Positions 1 through 9,838 of a stretch of 64,000 bases of DNA are shown here, in pieces (position 1 is the stretch's first letter; each line of letters begins with the position of its first letter). The notes under the pieces were generated by a model. That model was not told the origin of the DNA. It saw only the letters and a list, made by a program, of their open reading frames with translations, and did not search any database. The translations under genes and the position numbers were made by a program. The stretch covers positions 248,001 to 312,000 of the forward strand of contig NZ_BQYL01000001.1 in assembly GCF_023706045.1 (NCBI RefSeq), written 5' to 3'. The DNA is from Kangiella sp. TOML190. GTDB lineage: Bacteria; Pseudomonadota; Gammaproteobacteria; Enterobacterales; Kangiellaceae.

Positions 1-182
1 TAGCTTGCCCGACTTGCCAAAAGTCAGTGGCGTGGCTCGAATCCAACCAAGATAAACCTTTTTGTAGTAAGCGTTGTAAACTAATTGATTTGGGCGAATG
101 GGCTAGCGAGTTGCACAAAATAGCCGGACAAACACTGGATCCGGAAACCGTCACACAGCTGGCTAAAGAGACTTCGGATTGA
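1..182 (+). CDS. yacG: DNA gyrase inhibitor YacG, 5'-truncated by the window edge
   Basis: The frame is open from the window edge (first full codon at 3) to a TGA at 180-182, giving 59 residues and most of this small protein. Four cysteines in a C-x2-C-x15-C-x3-C pattern (CPTC, then CSKRC) match the structural zinc site of YacG, followed by the usual DLGEWA segment. Members of the family bind GyrB and inhibit gyrase in E. coli. The start lies outside the window. It converges on mutT with only 3 bp between the stop codons. The assignment rests on the zinc motif and on adjacency to mutT, which is common for this family. Confidence 0.9.
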   Translation, partial: ACPTCQKSVAWLESNQDKPFCSKRCKLIDLGEWASELHKIAGQTLDPETVTQLAKETSD

Positions 183-185
183 TCA

Positions 186-584
186 CTAAACCGCTCTAGA
201 ATGACTAAGCAGTTCTAAGATGGACAGGTTAGCTTCTGGAAATTGGTATTCAGTCAGCTTATCTAGTGGACACCAAAATAGTGGCTGGCCTTCTAGGCCT
301 TTGGGTACCCCTAAATAATCATTAACCCGCCAGACATCAAGTAACACCGACTTTTCAGGGTAATCATGCCGAATGGTCTTTAATGGGGTAAAACGCAAGG
401 GGGTGATGGCCAACTCTTCTTGGCATTCCCGAACCAAAGCTGTCTGAACTGGCTCACCATTTTCGACTTTACCGCCGGGAAACTCCCAATAGCCACCTTT
501 GTGTAGGTGTTGCGGACGCTTGGCGATCAGTATTCGATCTTGGATCTGGATTACTGCTACGGCGACGTGAAGACTATGATTCAT
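186..584 (-). CDS. mutT: 8-oxo-dGTP diphosphatase MutT (Nudix hydrolase)
   Basis: A 132-residue protein, the usual MutT length. The Nudix box runs from G38 to about I60: G-x5-E (G38, E44) then R52-E53-C-Q-E56-E57. The usual glycine two positions after the second glutamate is alanine (A59), while the metal-binding glutamates are intact. Known family role: hydrolysis of 8-oxo-dGTP to prevent A-to-C transversions. It lies downstream of secA on the same strand, as in many gammaproteobacteria, but a terminator hairpin separates them, so it may have its own promoter or rely on read-through. Confidence 0.95.
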   Translation of the reverse strand: MNHSLHVAVAVIQIQDRILIAKRPQHLHKGGYWEFPGGKVENGEPVQTALVRECQEELAITPLRFTPLKTIRHDYPEKSVLLDVWRVNDYLGVPKGLEGQPLFWCPLDKLTEYQFPEANLSILELLSHSRAV

Positions 585-621
585 GGGAATCTCTCAACAA
601 GAGAACTTTTCAACAAGACTC

Positions 622-647
622 AAAAAAGGAAAGCTCCAGCTTTCCTT
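622..647 (-). terminator. Rho-independent terminator after secA
   Basis: A 10-bp inverted repeat (AAGGAAAGCT / AGCTTTCCTT) with a 2-nt spacer, followed on the minus strand by a run of T. It begins about 10 bp past the secA stop, between secA and mutT. Confidence 0.85.
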
Positions 648-657
648 TTTATGATTA

Positions 658-3366
658 TTATTGGGTCACTTTACCATGACACTGTTTAAATTTTTTGCCT
701 GAGCCGCAAGGGCAAGGTTCATTACGCCCCACTTTAGGCTGCTCTCGAACAAAAGTTTCCGCCTGCTTAGCGACCGTTTCTTCTTGCGGCATTGCCGAAG
801 CCGAGTCGTGCTCAAAGTTCATGTTTTGCTGGGATGAAGTACGCTCCATCGCTTCAACTTCTTCCGGCATTTGGAACTGAACTTTCGATAAAACCGTCAC
901 CACATCATTTTTCAAACGATCCAGCATATAAGAGAATAATTCAAACGCCTCACGCTTATATTCCTGCTTAGGATTTTTCTGCGCGTGACTACGCATCCAA
1001 ATACCTTGGCGAAGGTGATCCATGTTAGCTAAATGCTCTTTCCAGTGCATATCCAAGTGTTGTAGCATCACCTGCTTTTCCAAAGTGCGCATTAATTCTG
1101 GCTGCGGCAAGTTAGATTCTTTGGCTTGGTAAGCCGCTTGAATTTCTGCATAAATCTTTTCACGCAAACCATCTTCATCCAGATTGTCGTCATTATCGAG
1201 CCAAGTTTTGACTGGTAAATCAATCGCAAAATCTTGTTGCAAACGTTCTTCCAACGCAGGAATTTCCCACATATCTTCGATCGATTGACGCGGAATATAT
1301 TCACTAATGGTGTCATTGATCACATCTTCACGCATCGCCACTATCGTTTCAGATATGTCGTCCAGTTCCATCAAGTCATTACGTTGCTCGTAAATCACGC
1401 GGCGTTGATCGTTGGCCACATCATCATATTCCAACAAGTTTTTGCGGATCTCAAAGTTGCGCTGCTCGACCTTGCGTTGCGCATTTTCAATTGCTCTTGA
1501 GACCATTCGGTGCTCCAACGCTTCACCTTCTTCCCAGCCTAAGCGCTGCATCATCATGCCCAGACGCTCAGAGGCGAAAATTCGCATTAAGTCATCTTCA
1601 AGCGACAAATAGAAACGGCTCATACCAGGATCACCTTGACGACCTGAACGACCACGCAGCTGGTTATCGATCCGGCGAGATTCATGTCGCTCAGTACCGA
1701 TAATTGCCAAGCCACCAGCCTCTAAAACTTTTTGATGACGCTCTTTCCACTGCGCATTAGCAGTTTCAATTTGGCTTTCTTTTGGATTTTCGCCCAAAGC
1801 CTCAATATCCGCTTTTAAATTACCACCGAGCACGATATCAGTACCACGACCAGCCATGTTGGTCGCGATGGTCACGGTACCTGGACGACCTGCTTGAGCG
1901 ATGATTTCCGCTTCTTTTTGGTGGAATTTAGCGTTAAGTACATTGTGTTTGATTTTTGCTTGCGTGAGCTCATTGGAGATTAACTCTGATGACTCGATCG
2001 AAACAGTACCCACCAACACTGGCTGCCCTTTAGCTTGCAACTCTTTAATTTCTTCGATAATCGCTTGGTACTTTTCTTTTTTGGTCAAATAGATTAAGTC
2101 ACCGCGGTCATCACGTGCCATAGGTTTATTGGTAGGAATAACCACCACTTCCAAACCATAAATACTTAATAGCTCCGGCGCTTCGGTATCTGCCGTACCG
2201 GTCATACCGGAGAGTTTTTCGTACAAGCGGAAATAGTTCTGGAACGTAATAGAAGCAAGAGTTTGATTTTCGTTTTGGATCTGAACTTTTTCTTTAGCCT
2301 CAACCGCTTGGTGTAAGCCTTCTGACCAACGGCGTCCTTCCATAGTACGGCCGGTATGTTCGTCAATAATCACCACTTCCCCATCTTTAACGATATAGTC
2401 CACATCTTTTTTGAATAAAGTATGGGCGCGCAAAGCAGCATTCACATGGTGTAATAATATCAGGCTTGAAGGACTGTAGAGGCTCTGTCCTTCTTGAATC
2501 AGGCCATTATTGATCAGCAACTCTTCGATCCGTTCTTGGCCGCGTTCGGTCAAGTTTGCAGACTTGGCTTTTTCATCAATGGTGTAATCGCCAGTATCCT
2601 CTTGGCCTTCTTCGGACTCTTTATCTTGAGCTTCTAACAAAGGAATTAGGGTATCAATCGCACGATACATTTCTGAGCTATCTTCTGCTGCGCCAGAGAT
2701 AATCAATGGTGTGCGCGCTTCATCAATCAGAATCGAGTCGACTTCATCAATCACCGCAAAGTTTAAATCGCGTTGGACTCGCTCTTCTTTGTTAAAGGTC
2801 ATGTTATCGCGCAGATAATCAAAACCATATTCGTTATTGGTACCGTAGGTAATATCGGCGCTGTAAGCTTCTTTTTTCTGATCATGGGATTGGCCTGATA
2901 AAATCACCCCAACGCTCATGCCAAGAAAGCTGTAAACTGGCGCCATCCATTCGGCATCACGTTTCGCCAAATAGTCGTTGACCGTAATAACGTGCACACC
3001 TTTGCCAGAAATAGCGTTCAGATACACTGGCAGTGTCGCCACCAAAGTTTTACCCTCACCAGTGCGCATCTCGCCAATTTTGCCATTGTGCAACACCATG
3101 CCACCAATCAATTGGACGTCGAAATGGCGCATCCCTAAAGTACGTTTACTGGCCTCTCTCACCGCGGCAAAAGCCTCTGGCATTAAGTCGTCAAGCGATT
3201 CACCCTGCTGGTGGCGCTGTTTAAACTCTTCAGTTTTAGCTTTTAATTCATCATCGCTAAGCTTTTCATAATCGTCTTCTAAACCATTAATTTTAGCCAA
3301 AGGCTTACGAAGTTTTTTTAAATTTCGGTCGTTACGGTTTGGAAATAATTTTTTTAAAAAGGCCAT
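658..3366 (-). CDS. secA: Preprotein translocase motor ATPase SecA
   Basis: 902 residues, typical of proteobacterial SecA. The Walker A motif GEGKT is at about 103-107, and the DEAD-type Walker B ([14 protein letters not shown]) is near residue 207. NBD2 carries the GRxGRQGDPG arginine-finger segment. The C-terminus ends in the SecB- and phospholipid-binding zinc site ([14 protein letters not shown]). SecA couples ATP hydrolysis to protein export through SecYEG at the inner membrane. The gene is leftward, with its own candidate promoter at 3445-3472 and a terminator after it. No SecM-like arrest gene lies upstream, where enterobacteria carry one. Confidence 0.99.
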   Translation of the reverse strand: MAFLKKLFPNRNDRNLKKLRKPLAKINGLEDDYEKLSDDELKAKTEEFKQRHQQGESLDDLMPEAFAAVREASKRTLGMRHFDVQLIGGMVLHNGKIGEMRTGEGKTLVATLPVYLNAISGKGVHVITVNDYLAKRDAEWMAPVYSFLGMSVGVILSGQSHDQKKEAYSADITYGTNNEYGFDYLRDNMTFNKEERVQRDLNFAVIDEVDSILIDEARTPLIISGAAEDSSEMYRAIDTLIPLLEAQDKESEEGQEDTGDYTIDEKAKSANLTERGQERIEELLINNGLIQEGQSLYSPSSLILLHHVNAALRAHTLFKKDVDYIVKDGEVVIIDEHTGRTMEGRRWSEGLHQAVEAKEKVQIQNENQTLASITFQNYFRLYEKLSGMTGTADTEAPELLSIYGLEVVVIPTNKPMARDDRGDLIYLTKKEKYQAIIEEIKELQAKGQPVLVGTVSIESSELISNELTQAKIKHNVLNAKFHQKEAEIIAQAGRPGTVTIATNMAGRGTDIVLGGNLKADIEALGENPKESQIETANAQWKERHQKVLEAGGLAIIGTERHESRRIDNQLRGRSGRQGDPGMSRFYLSLEDDLMRIFASERLGMMMQRLGWEEGEALEHRMVSRAIENAQRKVEQRNFEIRKNLLEYDDVANDQRRVIYEQRNDLMELDDISETIVAMREDVINDTISEYIPRQSIEDMWEIPALEERLQQDFAIDLPVKTWLDNDDNLDEDGLREKIYAEIQAAYQAKESNLPQPELMRTLEKQVMLQHLDMHWKEHLANMDHLRQGIWMRSHAQKNPKQEYKREAFELFSYMLDRLKNDVVTVLSKVQFQMPEEVEAMERTSSQQNMNFEHDSASAMPQEETVAKQAETFVREQPKVGRNEPCPCGSGKKFKQCHGKVTQ

Positions 3367-3444
3367 GATTGTTATCTTATTTAGGGTTAAGGCTTATTCG
3401 CGTCAATACGCTTAAGATGCCGATTTTAAACGATAAAGCCAATG

Positions 3445-3472
3445 ATTGTACCGATAATCCGTCAGCTGTAAA
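3445..3472 (-). promoter_or_regulatory. Candidate sigma70 promoter for secA
   Basis: On the minus strand, TTTACA (-35, 5/6 consensus) and TACAAT (-10, 5/6) are separated by 16 bp, about 80 bp upstream of the secA ATG. Inferred from consensus only. Confidence 0.5.
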
Positions 3473-3603
3473 TGAAAAATCCGCAGATCCGACGTATGCT
3501 CGTCTGGGGCACTGTTAGAGCGCCCTTGCTTAGCTGCAAGTTATTAGTGTTTCTTATGGGGTTAAATTCGGTAAAAACAAGCCAAAACTCGTCAAAAAAG
3601 CAC

Positions 3604-3630
3604 AAAAAAAGAGGCCTTACGCCTCTTTTT
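3604..3630 (-). terminator. Rho-independent terminator after the M23 peptidase gene
   Basis: AAAAAGAGGC / GCCTCTTTTT stem with a 5-nt loop and T run, 18 bp past the stop of the leftward M23 peptidase gene. The flanking A and T runs would let it work in both directions. Confidence 0.88.
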
Positions 3631-3647
3631 CAAATAATGACTAAACT

Positions 3648-4568
3648 TTAGTTTTTGATGTAACGATAGGGGTTGAGTTTACGACCATTTTTCATGATTT
3701 CATAATGCACGTGTGGGCCCGTAGAGCGGCCAGTATTACCCACTTTGGCAATAACTTGCCCTTTCTTTACCATGTCGCCTTTCTTGACCAACAATTCCTT
3801 GTTGTGGGCATAGCGGGTGCTAAAACCATCGCCGTGATTGATTTCAATGAATTTTCCGTATCCAGACTTGCTACCCACAGTGGTTACCACGCCAGCAGCA
3901 GTGGCAATCACTTCCGAGCCCGCTAACGCAGCAAAATCGATACCTGGATGCCAATCTTTTTTACCGGTAAAAGGATCCGCGCGATTGCCATAGGGCGAAG
4001 ACAACCAACCTTTGACAATAGGGCGACCACTGATTTTTTGCTCGGCGTTGATGTCTTTATCAAATACAATTGCTTCTAGCGCACTTAGCTGTTGCTCTTT
4101 CTGCAAAATGTTGTTTTCGAGTTGGCTTAAGGTTGAAGCCACGTCTTCATACTGAGCATTGGACGCGTAAGGCGAGCTTTCAGCACCACCAATCGCTGGC
4201 TCTTGAGAAAAAGCAAATTCCTCAGCAATACCCATATCAGAAGCCACCCGATTGCCCATGGCATCTAAACGCAATAAGTGCGCTTGTAGTCCAGCAAGAC
4301 GGCTAGACAAGGCTTGGATCTGCTGCTCGGAGCGTTCTTTGGCCGCCAATAACTCTTCTTTTTGAGTTACAAGCTCTTGGTTCCACTGCTTAATGGCAGA
4401 TTCGCTAACCAAATCTTGCTCCATAGACCAACGCGTAATTACCACCGTTAAGGCGATCACTACTGCTAGGCTCAATACTGCGAGCATAGTCGTTGCCATT
4501 AGTCTCGAACGATTCATTTCTAAAGCTTTAATTCCTTGCTGCGTACTTTTGATAACTGTAATTCGCAT
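3648..4568 (-). CDS. M23 family (LytM-type) metallopeptidase, membrane-anchored
   Basis: 306 residues. One N-terminal membrane segment (about 26-46) is followed by a coiled-coil-like stretch rich in Q, E and L (about 60-170) and a C-terminal LytM/M23 domain. The zinc ligands H207 and D211 (HPGID) and the H-x-H pair (HVH, 286-288) are present, so it is probably an active peptidoglycan endopeptidase rather than a degenerate EnvC-like activator. It faces the periplasm. An M23 peptidase between secA and dciA/lpxC is a recurrent arrangement in gammaproteobacteria. Its exact substrate cross-link is not known from sequence. Confidence 0.92.
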   Translation of the reverse strand: MRITVIKSTQQGIKALEMNRSRLMATTMLAVLSLAVVIALTVVITRWSMEQDLVSESAIKQWNQELVTQKEELLAAKERSEQQIQALSSRLAGLQAHLLRLDAMGNRVASDMGIAEEFAFSQEPAIGGAESSPYASNAQYEDVASTLSQLENNILQKEQQLSALEAIVFDKDINAEQKISGRPIVKGWLSSPYGNRADPFTGKKDWHPGIDFAALAGSEVIATAAGVVTTVGSKSGYGKFIEINHGDGFSTRYAHNKELLVKKGDMVKKGQVIAKVGNTGRSTGPHVHYEIMKNGRKLNPYRYIKN

Positions 4569-4634
4569 CTACTCAACAATCTCAATCTGTGTCACCTTTT
4601 TTTACTCTATCCGTTGGCAAAATCGCCAGAAAAA

Positions 4635-4664
4635 GTGACAAAACCATCTTTATCAGCTTAAAAT
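4635..4664 (+). promoter_or_regulatory. Candidate sigma70 promoter for dciA
   Basis: GTGACA (-35) and TAAAAT (-10) with an 18-bp spacer, about 48 bp before the dciA ATG in the divergent M23-dciA gap. Consensus match only. Confidence 0.5.
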
Positions 4665-4711
4665 CTTAGCTGACACACAATTTAGCCCGAAGATAAACAT
4701 CAACAAGAGCC

Positions 4712-5026
4712 ATGAAGCGTCCATTCCGAGCTAAATCGGTGGCTGACAGTTTAGATAGGCCCATTGAGGGTCATTTAAAACAGCTACTCGATAAAGCTAA
4801 AAACCTTAAATCCATCTCTAGTGGCATAGAACAATTCTTGCCAGAAGAGTTACAAGCCCATTGCAAAGTTGCTCAAATCAACAGCGATGTGCTCACACTC
4901 TTCGCCGATAGCGCCGTCTGGGCGAATCGACTTAGGTACCTAGGCCCTGAGCTACTTACTCAGCTACGAGCCAATGGCTACCCTTCGCTAGTCAGTATCG
5001 ACATTAAAATTCGACCTAACTTTTAA
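4712..5026 (+). CDS. dciA: DciA-like protein (DUF721), replicative helicase loader/operator
   Basis: 104 residues with the DUF721 core: an N-terminal helical part with LxxLLDKA, then a KH-like segment ending in a hydrophobic strand (SVWANRLRYLGPELL-like motif at about 68-87). DciA proteins assist loading of the DnaB helicase in bacteria that lack DnaC. It is a rightward single gene between two leftward units, next to secA and lpxC as in Pseudomonas. The short length is normal for gammaproteobacterial members. Confidence 0.85.
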   Translation: MKRPFRAKSVADSLDRPIEGHLKQLLDKAKNLKSISSGIEQFLPEELQAHCKVAQINSDVLTLFADSAVWANRLRYLGPELLTQLRANGYPSLVSIDIKIRPNF

Positions 5027-5143
5027 TCTCTAGCCGGTAAATTATTACTGGCTGAAGTTACAGCATTTTGTTAAAAAAATCGAACAAAAGTAGCTACTAA
5101 GCTGTTGTTTTATTCGTTATCTTTTTACCAGCCTAAAGACGAC

Positions 5144-5167
5144 AACTGGCGCCAATAAGCGCCAGTT
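5144..5167 (-). terminator. Possible terminator hairpin between lpxC and dciA
   Basis: A perfect 9-bp inverted repeat (AACTGGCGC / GCGCCAGTT) with a 6-nt loop lies between the convergent stops of dciA and lpxC. Neither flank has a strong T run, so termination is uncertain. Confidence 0.45.
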
Positions 5168-5208
5168 CCCTTGTTCAGTTGTAACTTCGAGCAGTCAACA
5201 TCAATAAG

Positions 5209-6123
5209 TTACGAAGTTAACGCCGGATTCATAATGTAGGAGATTGGCGCTGCTTTTTCATCTTCGAAAGTAGCCAATTCCCAAGCCGACTCATCGGCCA
5301 TCAAACTCCGAATCAATTGGTTGTTCAAAGCATGCCCTGACTTATAGCCAGAGAAAGAGCCGACTAAGCTGTAGCCCAATAAGAACAAATCACCAATTGC
5401 ATCTAAAATTTTGTGTTTTACAAACTCATCGTCATAACGCAAACCGTCTTCGTTTAACACACGGTAATCGTCCATCACGATGGCATTTTCTTGGCTTCCG
5501 CCCAACGCCAAATTGTTTTGGCGTAAAAATTCTATGTCCTTCATAAAACCGAAGGTACGCGCACGACTTACTTCTTTTACGAAGGAGGTGCTGGAGAAAT
5601 CGATCACCGAAGTTTGTCGGCTTTTCTTAAAGACCGGATGATCGAAATCAATAGTAAAAGCGACTTTAAAGCCATCAAAAGGCTCGAAGATTGCGTACTT
5701 ATCGCCATCTTCCACTTTCACACGCTTTTTAATGCGAATAAATTTCTTAGGAGCATTTTGCTCAGCCACGCCAGCAGATTGCAATAAAAATACGAATGGG
5801 CTCGCACTACCGTCCATAATCGGAACTTCAGGTGCGGAAACGTCGATAAAGGCATTATCAATACCCAAACCAGCCATTGCCGACAGCAAGTGCTCAACGG
5901 TCGAAATACGCACGCCATCTTGCACTAAGCAAGTAGACATAGTGGTATCACCCACATTATCCGGCTTCGCCTGAATTTCAACCACAGGATCAAGGTCAAC
6001 ACGACGGAACACGATACCATTATCAATTGGCGCAGGACGCAAGGTTAAGTAAACCTTTTCACCCGTATGTAAACCAACGCCAGTTGCTCGAATGGTCGTC
6101 TTCAAAGTTCTTTGTCGAATCAT
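5209..6123 (-). CDS. lpxC: UDP-3-O-acyl-N-acetylglucosamine deacetylase LpxC
   Basis: 304 residues, matching E. coli LpxC (305). The zinc-binding E-H pair is at 77-78 ([10 protein letters not shown]), the HKILDAIGD motif supplies further zinc and catalytic residues, and SGHALNN holds the catalytic histidine near the end. It performs the committed step of lipid A synthesis in the cytoplasm. It is the last gene of the leftward dcw block, but 375 bp separate it from ftsZ, so independent transcription is likely. FtsH-mediated turnover is known for E. coli; the C-terminal tail here ends in Met-Asn-Pro-Ala-Leu-Thr-Ser. Confidence 0.98.
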   Translation of the reverse strand: MIRQRTLKTTIRATGVGLHTGEKVYLTLRPAPIDNGIVFRRVDLDPVVEIQAKPDNVGDTTMSTCLVQDGVRISTVEHLLSAMAGLGIDNAFIDVSAPEVPIMDGSASPFVFLLQSAGVAEQNAPKKFIRIKKRVKVEDGDKYAIFEPFDGFKVAFTIDFDHPVFKKSRQTSVIDFSSTSFVKEVSRARTFGFMKDIEFLRQNNLALGGSQENAIVMDDYRVLNEDGLRYDDEFVKHKILDAIGDLFLLGYSLVGSFSGYKSGHALNNQLIRSLMADESAWELATFEDEKAAPISYIMNPALTS

Positions 6124-6498
6124 TCACTTCTCCACTTAGATACTGTTTTAGTCGCTAACAATCGTCAATTTCTAAATAAATCAATATCTTAGCTAAAATA
6201 TAACGCTATTTTTAGCGCATATTAACATAAAGTTTCACTTGTTTGAACATTTTTTGAACATTTTTTGAACAAGTGTTTGAATTTTCTTTAGCCTAATTTT
6301 ACATATGCTAATTGTCAAATAATTTTACGCGCCCTTCATAAGCTTGTACTCAAAGGTACAAATGCGAGATAAGGAGGGTTGAAGGGATCCACTCCTTATC
6401 TCTGTGAACCCTAATCCAGCGATTAGTTTCAAATTTCAGCCTATTATCAGGCCTCAATCTGAACCGTCGCTGACTAAAGTCAAAACAGCAAGGATTAA
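6124..6498 (-). other. Structured ftsZ-lpxC intergenic region (375 bp)
   Basis: No gene is seen. It holds three structured elements: a perfect 11-bp inverted repeat with 15-nt loop (6366-6376 / 6392-6402), three copies of TTTGAACATTT-like repeats enclosed by the inverted pair CACTTGTT / AACAAGTG (6236-6275), and a short CGCTA/TAGCG hairpin at about 6204-6217. A perfect minus-strand TTGACA is at 6313-6318 with only a weak -10 (TAGGCT) 17 bp downstream. This is probably the lpxC promoter and leader. Confidence 0.6.
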
Positions 6499-7680
6499 CT
6501 AGTCCGCCTGCTTACGCAAGAAGGCAGGAATATCCAAGAAATTGTCCACATCGCTACCCACCGCCATCTTCTGTTGGGCCTCTTGTGCCATTTCTTCGCT
6601 GCTCGCGCCGGCTTGCTGGCGTAGAGCGGGAGGCAAGTCTAGCTTATTGTAGTCCATCTCACCGCTCGCTTTACGTGCTGTCTCTTGGTTATTGTTGCTC
6701 ACCAAACGCATTCCCGCTTCTTGTCCTAAACCAGTAGCCACAACGGTGACCCGAATTTCATCACCCATTGCTTGGTCAATCGCAGTACCGACCACTACGG
6801 TCGCATCTTCATGCGCAATATCTTCGATCACTTCACACACTTCCGAGAACTCATCGATAGTGAAATCTTCGTTCGCAGTGATGTTAACCAAAATACCGCG
6901 AGCACCTGACAGATCCACATCTTCTAGCAATGGACTCGCCACCGCCATATCCGCTGCGATCTGCGCGCGACCTTCGCCTGAAGCAATGCCAGTACCCATC
7001 ATCGCTTGCCCCTGCTCGGCCATCACGGTTCTTACGTCAGCAAAATCCACATTAATCAGACCAGGGCAAGTGATTAACTCGGCAATGCCTTGTACCGCAC
7101 CATGCAAGACAGAGTTCGCTGATGCAAAAGCTTCGGTCAAACGTAAACCGGCAAACTGCGCCACCAACTTATCGTTAGGAATGATGATCAAAGAGTCCAC
7201 TACATTTCGTAGCTCATCAATACCCTGCTCGGCCAGCATCATGCGCTTTTTGCGCTCAAACTTAAACGGCTTGGTCACCACGGCTACCGTCAGAATACCC
7301 ATTTCTTTAGCAATCTCGGCAATCACCGGCGCCGCGCCAGTGCCAGTACCGCCACCCATGCCAGCGGTGATAAAGACCATATCCGAGCCTTGCAACACTT
7401 CCATCACCCGCTCGCGATCTTCCATGGCCGCCTGACGTCCCACTTCCGGGTTGGCGCCAGCGCCAAGGCCTCGAGTAATATTTTGACCAATTTGGATAGT
7501 GGTCTTGGCCGACGAAGCCGACAAAGCCTGTGCATCCGTATTGGCACAAATAAATTCAACACCATCGATGTTAGCTTGCACCATGTGCTCAACGGCATTG
7601 CCACCGCCGCCGCCAACTCCGACAACTTTAATGATAGCGCTGTTTTGGCAGCTATCGACTAGTTCAAACATATTAGGCAT
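6499..7680 (-). CDS. ftsZ: Cell division GTPase FtsZ
   Basis: 393 residues. The tubulin signature GGGTGTG is at 109-115, and the T7 synergy loop N210-V-D212-F-A-D215 supplies the catalytic aspartates. The variable linker is Q/E/A-rich and ends in the conserved FtsA/ZipA-binding peptide (DIPAFLRKQ). It polymerises into the Z ring at midcell. I chose the upstream ATG because an AGGGGAAG ribosome site lies about 7 bp before it; an internal ATG at 7671 would start at MFELVD as in Pseudomonas. It follows ftsA in the same leftward operon. Confidence 0.99.
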   Translation of the reverse strand: MPNMFELVDSCQNSAIIKVVGVGGGGGNAVEHMVQANIDGVEFICANTDAQALSASSAKTTIQIGQNITRGLGAGANPEVGRQAAMEDRERVMEVLQGSDMVFITAGMGGGTGTGAAPVIAEIAKEMGILTVAVVTKPFKFERKKRMMLAEQGIDELRNVVDSLIIIPNDKLVAQFAGLRLTEAFASANSVLHGAVQGIAELITCPGLINVDFADVRTVMAEQGQAMMGTGIASGEGRAQIAADMAVASPLLEDVDLSGARGILVNITANEDFTIDEFSEVCEVIEDIAHEDATVVVGTAIDQAMGDEIRVTVVATGLGQEAGMRLVSNNNQETARKASGEMDYNKLDLPPALRQQAGASSEEMAQEAQQKMAVGSDVDNFLDIPAFLRKQAD

Positions 7681-7758
7681 AACACTTCCCCTTCATTTCG
7701 TTTACCTGTTTCAAAAAACTCACTAAAAATCACTTACTACTTTTGCTTGTTTGATCGC

Positions 7759-8985
7759 TTACCAGCCACCAAACCAACTCTTCATGCGCTCCCACAAACC
7801 GTTAAAGTTAGTGGTATTGCGCTCACGATGATGACCCGCATCATCCTTGCCATAAAGCAACAAACCGACGCCGGTGGCATAAATCGGATTTTTCACCACA
7901 TCCACCAAACCTTTGATGTGCTGTGGCATCCCTTGACGCACTGGCATGTGGAACACTTCTTCAGCCAACTCAATCACGCCTTCCATCTTAGAGCCGCCAC
8001 CAGTAATCACCATGCCTGCCGCAATAATGCTTTCAAAGCCACTGCGACGGATTTCGGCCTGCACCAGCTCAAACAATTCGCTGTAACGCGGCTCAACCAC
8101 GTCCGCTAAAATCTGTCGCGATAAGCGTCTTGGTTCCCGCTCGCCAACGCTAGGCACTTCAATCGTTTCGTCTTGATTAATCAATTGACGCAAAGCGCAG
8201 GCATATTTAATTTTAATTTCTTCGGCGAACTGAGTAGGCGTTCTCAGCGCCACCGCAATATCGTTTGTCACTTGATCGCCTGCGATAGGGATCACTGCAG
8301 TATGGCGAATAGCGCCGCCGGTAAAGATCGCAATATCAGTAGTGCCGCCGCCGATGTCGATAATGCAAACACCCAACTCTTTTTCATCATCCGTCAAGAC
8401 AGCATGACTCGAGGCAAGCTGTTCTAAAATCACATCCTCAGTTTCAAGACCACAACGAGCAACGCATTTGGTAATGTTTTGCGCAGCCGAAACCGCTCCA
8501 GTTACCATATGCACCTTGGCTTCCAATCGAACGCCAGACATTCCCACTGGCTCGCGAATGCCCTCTTGGTTATCGATGATGAACTCTTGTGGTAGCACGT
8601 GCAGGATCTTTTGATCCGCTGGAATGGCTACTGCTTTAGCAGCATCGATCACGCGCTCAACGTCGGACGAGCCAACTTCGTGATCTTTAATTGCCACTAT
8701 GCCGTGCGAATTTAAACTTTTAATGTGGCTGCCCGCGATGCCGGTATAGACCGAATGGATTTGGCAACCCGCCATCAGCTCAGCCTCTTCAATCGCTCTT
8801 TGGATAGAAGCCACAGTAGATTCGATATTCACCACCACCCCTTTTTTCAGGCCGCGCGACGGATGTGAACCAATGCCGATAATATCGACTGAATCATCGC
8901 CGCTGACTTCACCTACAATCGCCACTACCTTAGAAGTACCTATATCAAGGCCGACAATTAAACGTTTTTCCCCAGATTTTGACAT
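7759..8985 (-). CDS. ftsA: Cell division protein FtsA (actin-like Z-ring tether)
   Basis: 408 residues of the actin/HSP70 fold. The phosphate-1 loop GLDIGTSK is near residue 13 and the phosphate-2 motif IDIGGGTTD near 206. The C-terminal amphipathic helix (ERMKSWFGGW) is the membrane-targeting sequence. FtsA anchors FtsZ to the inner membrane and recruits later division proteins. It sits between ftsQ (10 bp upstream) and ftsZ. Confidence 0.99.
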   Translation of the reverse strand: MSKSGEKRLIVGLDIGTSKVVAIVGEVSGDDSVDIIGIGSHPSRGLKKGVVVNIESTVASIQRAIEEAELMAGCQIHSVYTGIAGSHIKSLNSHGIVAIKDHEVGSSDVERVIDAAKAVAIPADQKILHVLPQEFIIDNQEGIREPVGMSGVRLEAKVHMVTGAVSAAQNITKCVARCGLETEDVILEQLASSHAVLTDDEKELGVCIIDIGGGTTDIAIFTGGAIRHTAVIPIAGDQVTNDIAVALRTPTQFAEEIKIKYACALRQLINQDETIEVPSVGEREPRRLSRQILADVVEPRYSELFELVQAEIRRSGFESIIAAGMVITGGGSKMEGVIELAEEVFHMPVRQGMPQHIKGLVDVVKNPIYATGVGLLLYGKDDAGHHRERNTTNFNGLWERMKSWFGGW

Positions 8986-8995
8986 CGCTGTTTAC

Positions 8996-9811
8996 CTATT
9001 GCTTTGTGTCACTTGGTAGCGCTGGCTCCTGCCAGGAAGCTACTAAACCGTTTTGATAACGTAAATCCAAATAAGCCAAAGGCGCTTTTTTGTATTGCTT
9101 TACCAAATCAAATTGTTCGATCAATCGTTGCAATCGTTCTGCAACCTGAATTTTGCCAAGCTTAACGATAACTCCATCGTTAAGCTCCAAACTAACAGCG
9201 CCGCGATCAGTCAGTTGCATCGACTCAATACGCAATTGCTTTTGATCCAGTTGCTGCTGATAATCTTGCAACAGATCCGTTAACTCAGCCGCCATCGTCT
9301 CAGGACCACTTAACACCAACCAGTTTTCTTGCGGCAGCTCGTTGGGATAAAACACATGGCCTTGTGTCGACACCACCCCATTAGCGCCCCAATAGGCAAG
9401 TGGCTCGTGTTCTTCAATCTGCAAGTTCAACGTTTCTGGCCAAACTTTTCTAAGCTGCACTTTCTTTACCCAAGGCAAAGCCAAAATATCCGCTTCTGCT
9501 TGTTCAATGTTCATCGAGAAAAAGCCTCGATCCTCAATCGCTTGAAACGTTTGGTACAGCTCCTGCGCTTGGGTGTATTCTTGGCCTTTGACCTCAAGCC
9601 GATTAAGCGGAAACCAATTACTGGTTTCCAATCCGATTAACCACACCGAAATACCAATAAGCGACAACGCAAAAACCGCACCAGCGAGCAAGCCTAAGAG
9701 CCACTTCATGGAGTTTTTAACCGTTAACCAAGACGCAGAAACTGATTGAGCCACGCCTGACGAGCTCTTTGCAGTTTTTCTAACGTTTCTTTGGTTATGC
9801 TTTTTTGCCAT
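8996..9811 (-). CDS. ftsQ: Cell division protein FtsQ
   Basis: 271 residues. A basic cytoplasmic tail of about 35 residues is followed by one membrane span (about 36-57), a POTRA domain beginning at FPLNRLEVKG, and the FtsQ beta domain. It is bitopic with a periplasmic bulk and links early and late divisome proteins through FtsB/FtsL. It lies in its conserved place between ddl and ftsA. Confidence 0.97.
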   Translation of the reverse strand: MAKKHNQRNVRKTAKSSSGVAQSVSASWLTVKNSMKWLLGLLAGAVFALSLIGISVWLIGLETSNWFPLNRLEVKGQEYTQAQELYQTFQAIEDRGFFSMNIEQAEADILALPWVKKVQLRKVWPETLNLQIEEHEPLAYWGANGVVSTQGHVFYPNELPQENWLVLSGPETMAAELTDLLQDYQQQLDQKQLRIESMQLTDRGAVSLELNDGVIVKLGKIQVAERLQRLIEQFDLVKQYKKAPLAYLDLRYQNGLVASWQEPALPSDTKQ

Positions 9812-9838
9812 CTGCCTGTTCTTTTACCTTTGTCTACC

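Noticed and set aside
6692-7435. 247-codon frame opposite ftsZ
   Set aside because: It is a shadow of the ftsZ coding strand with biased Ser/Ala/Ile composition and no domain.
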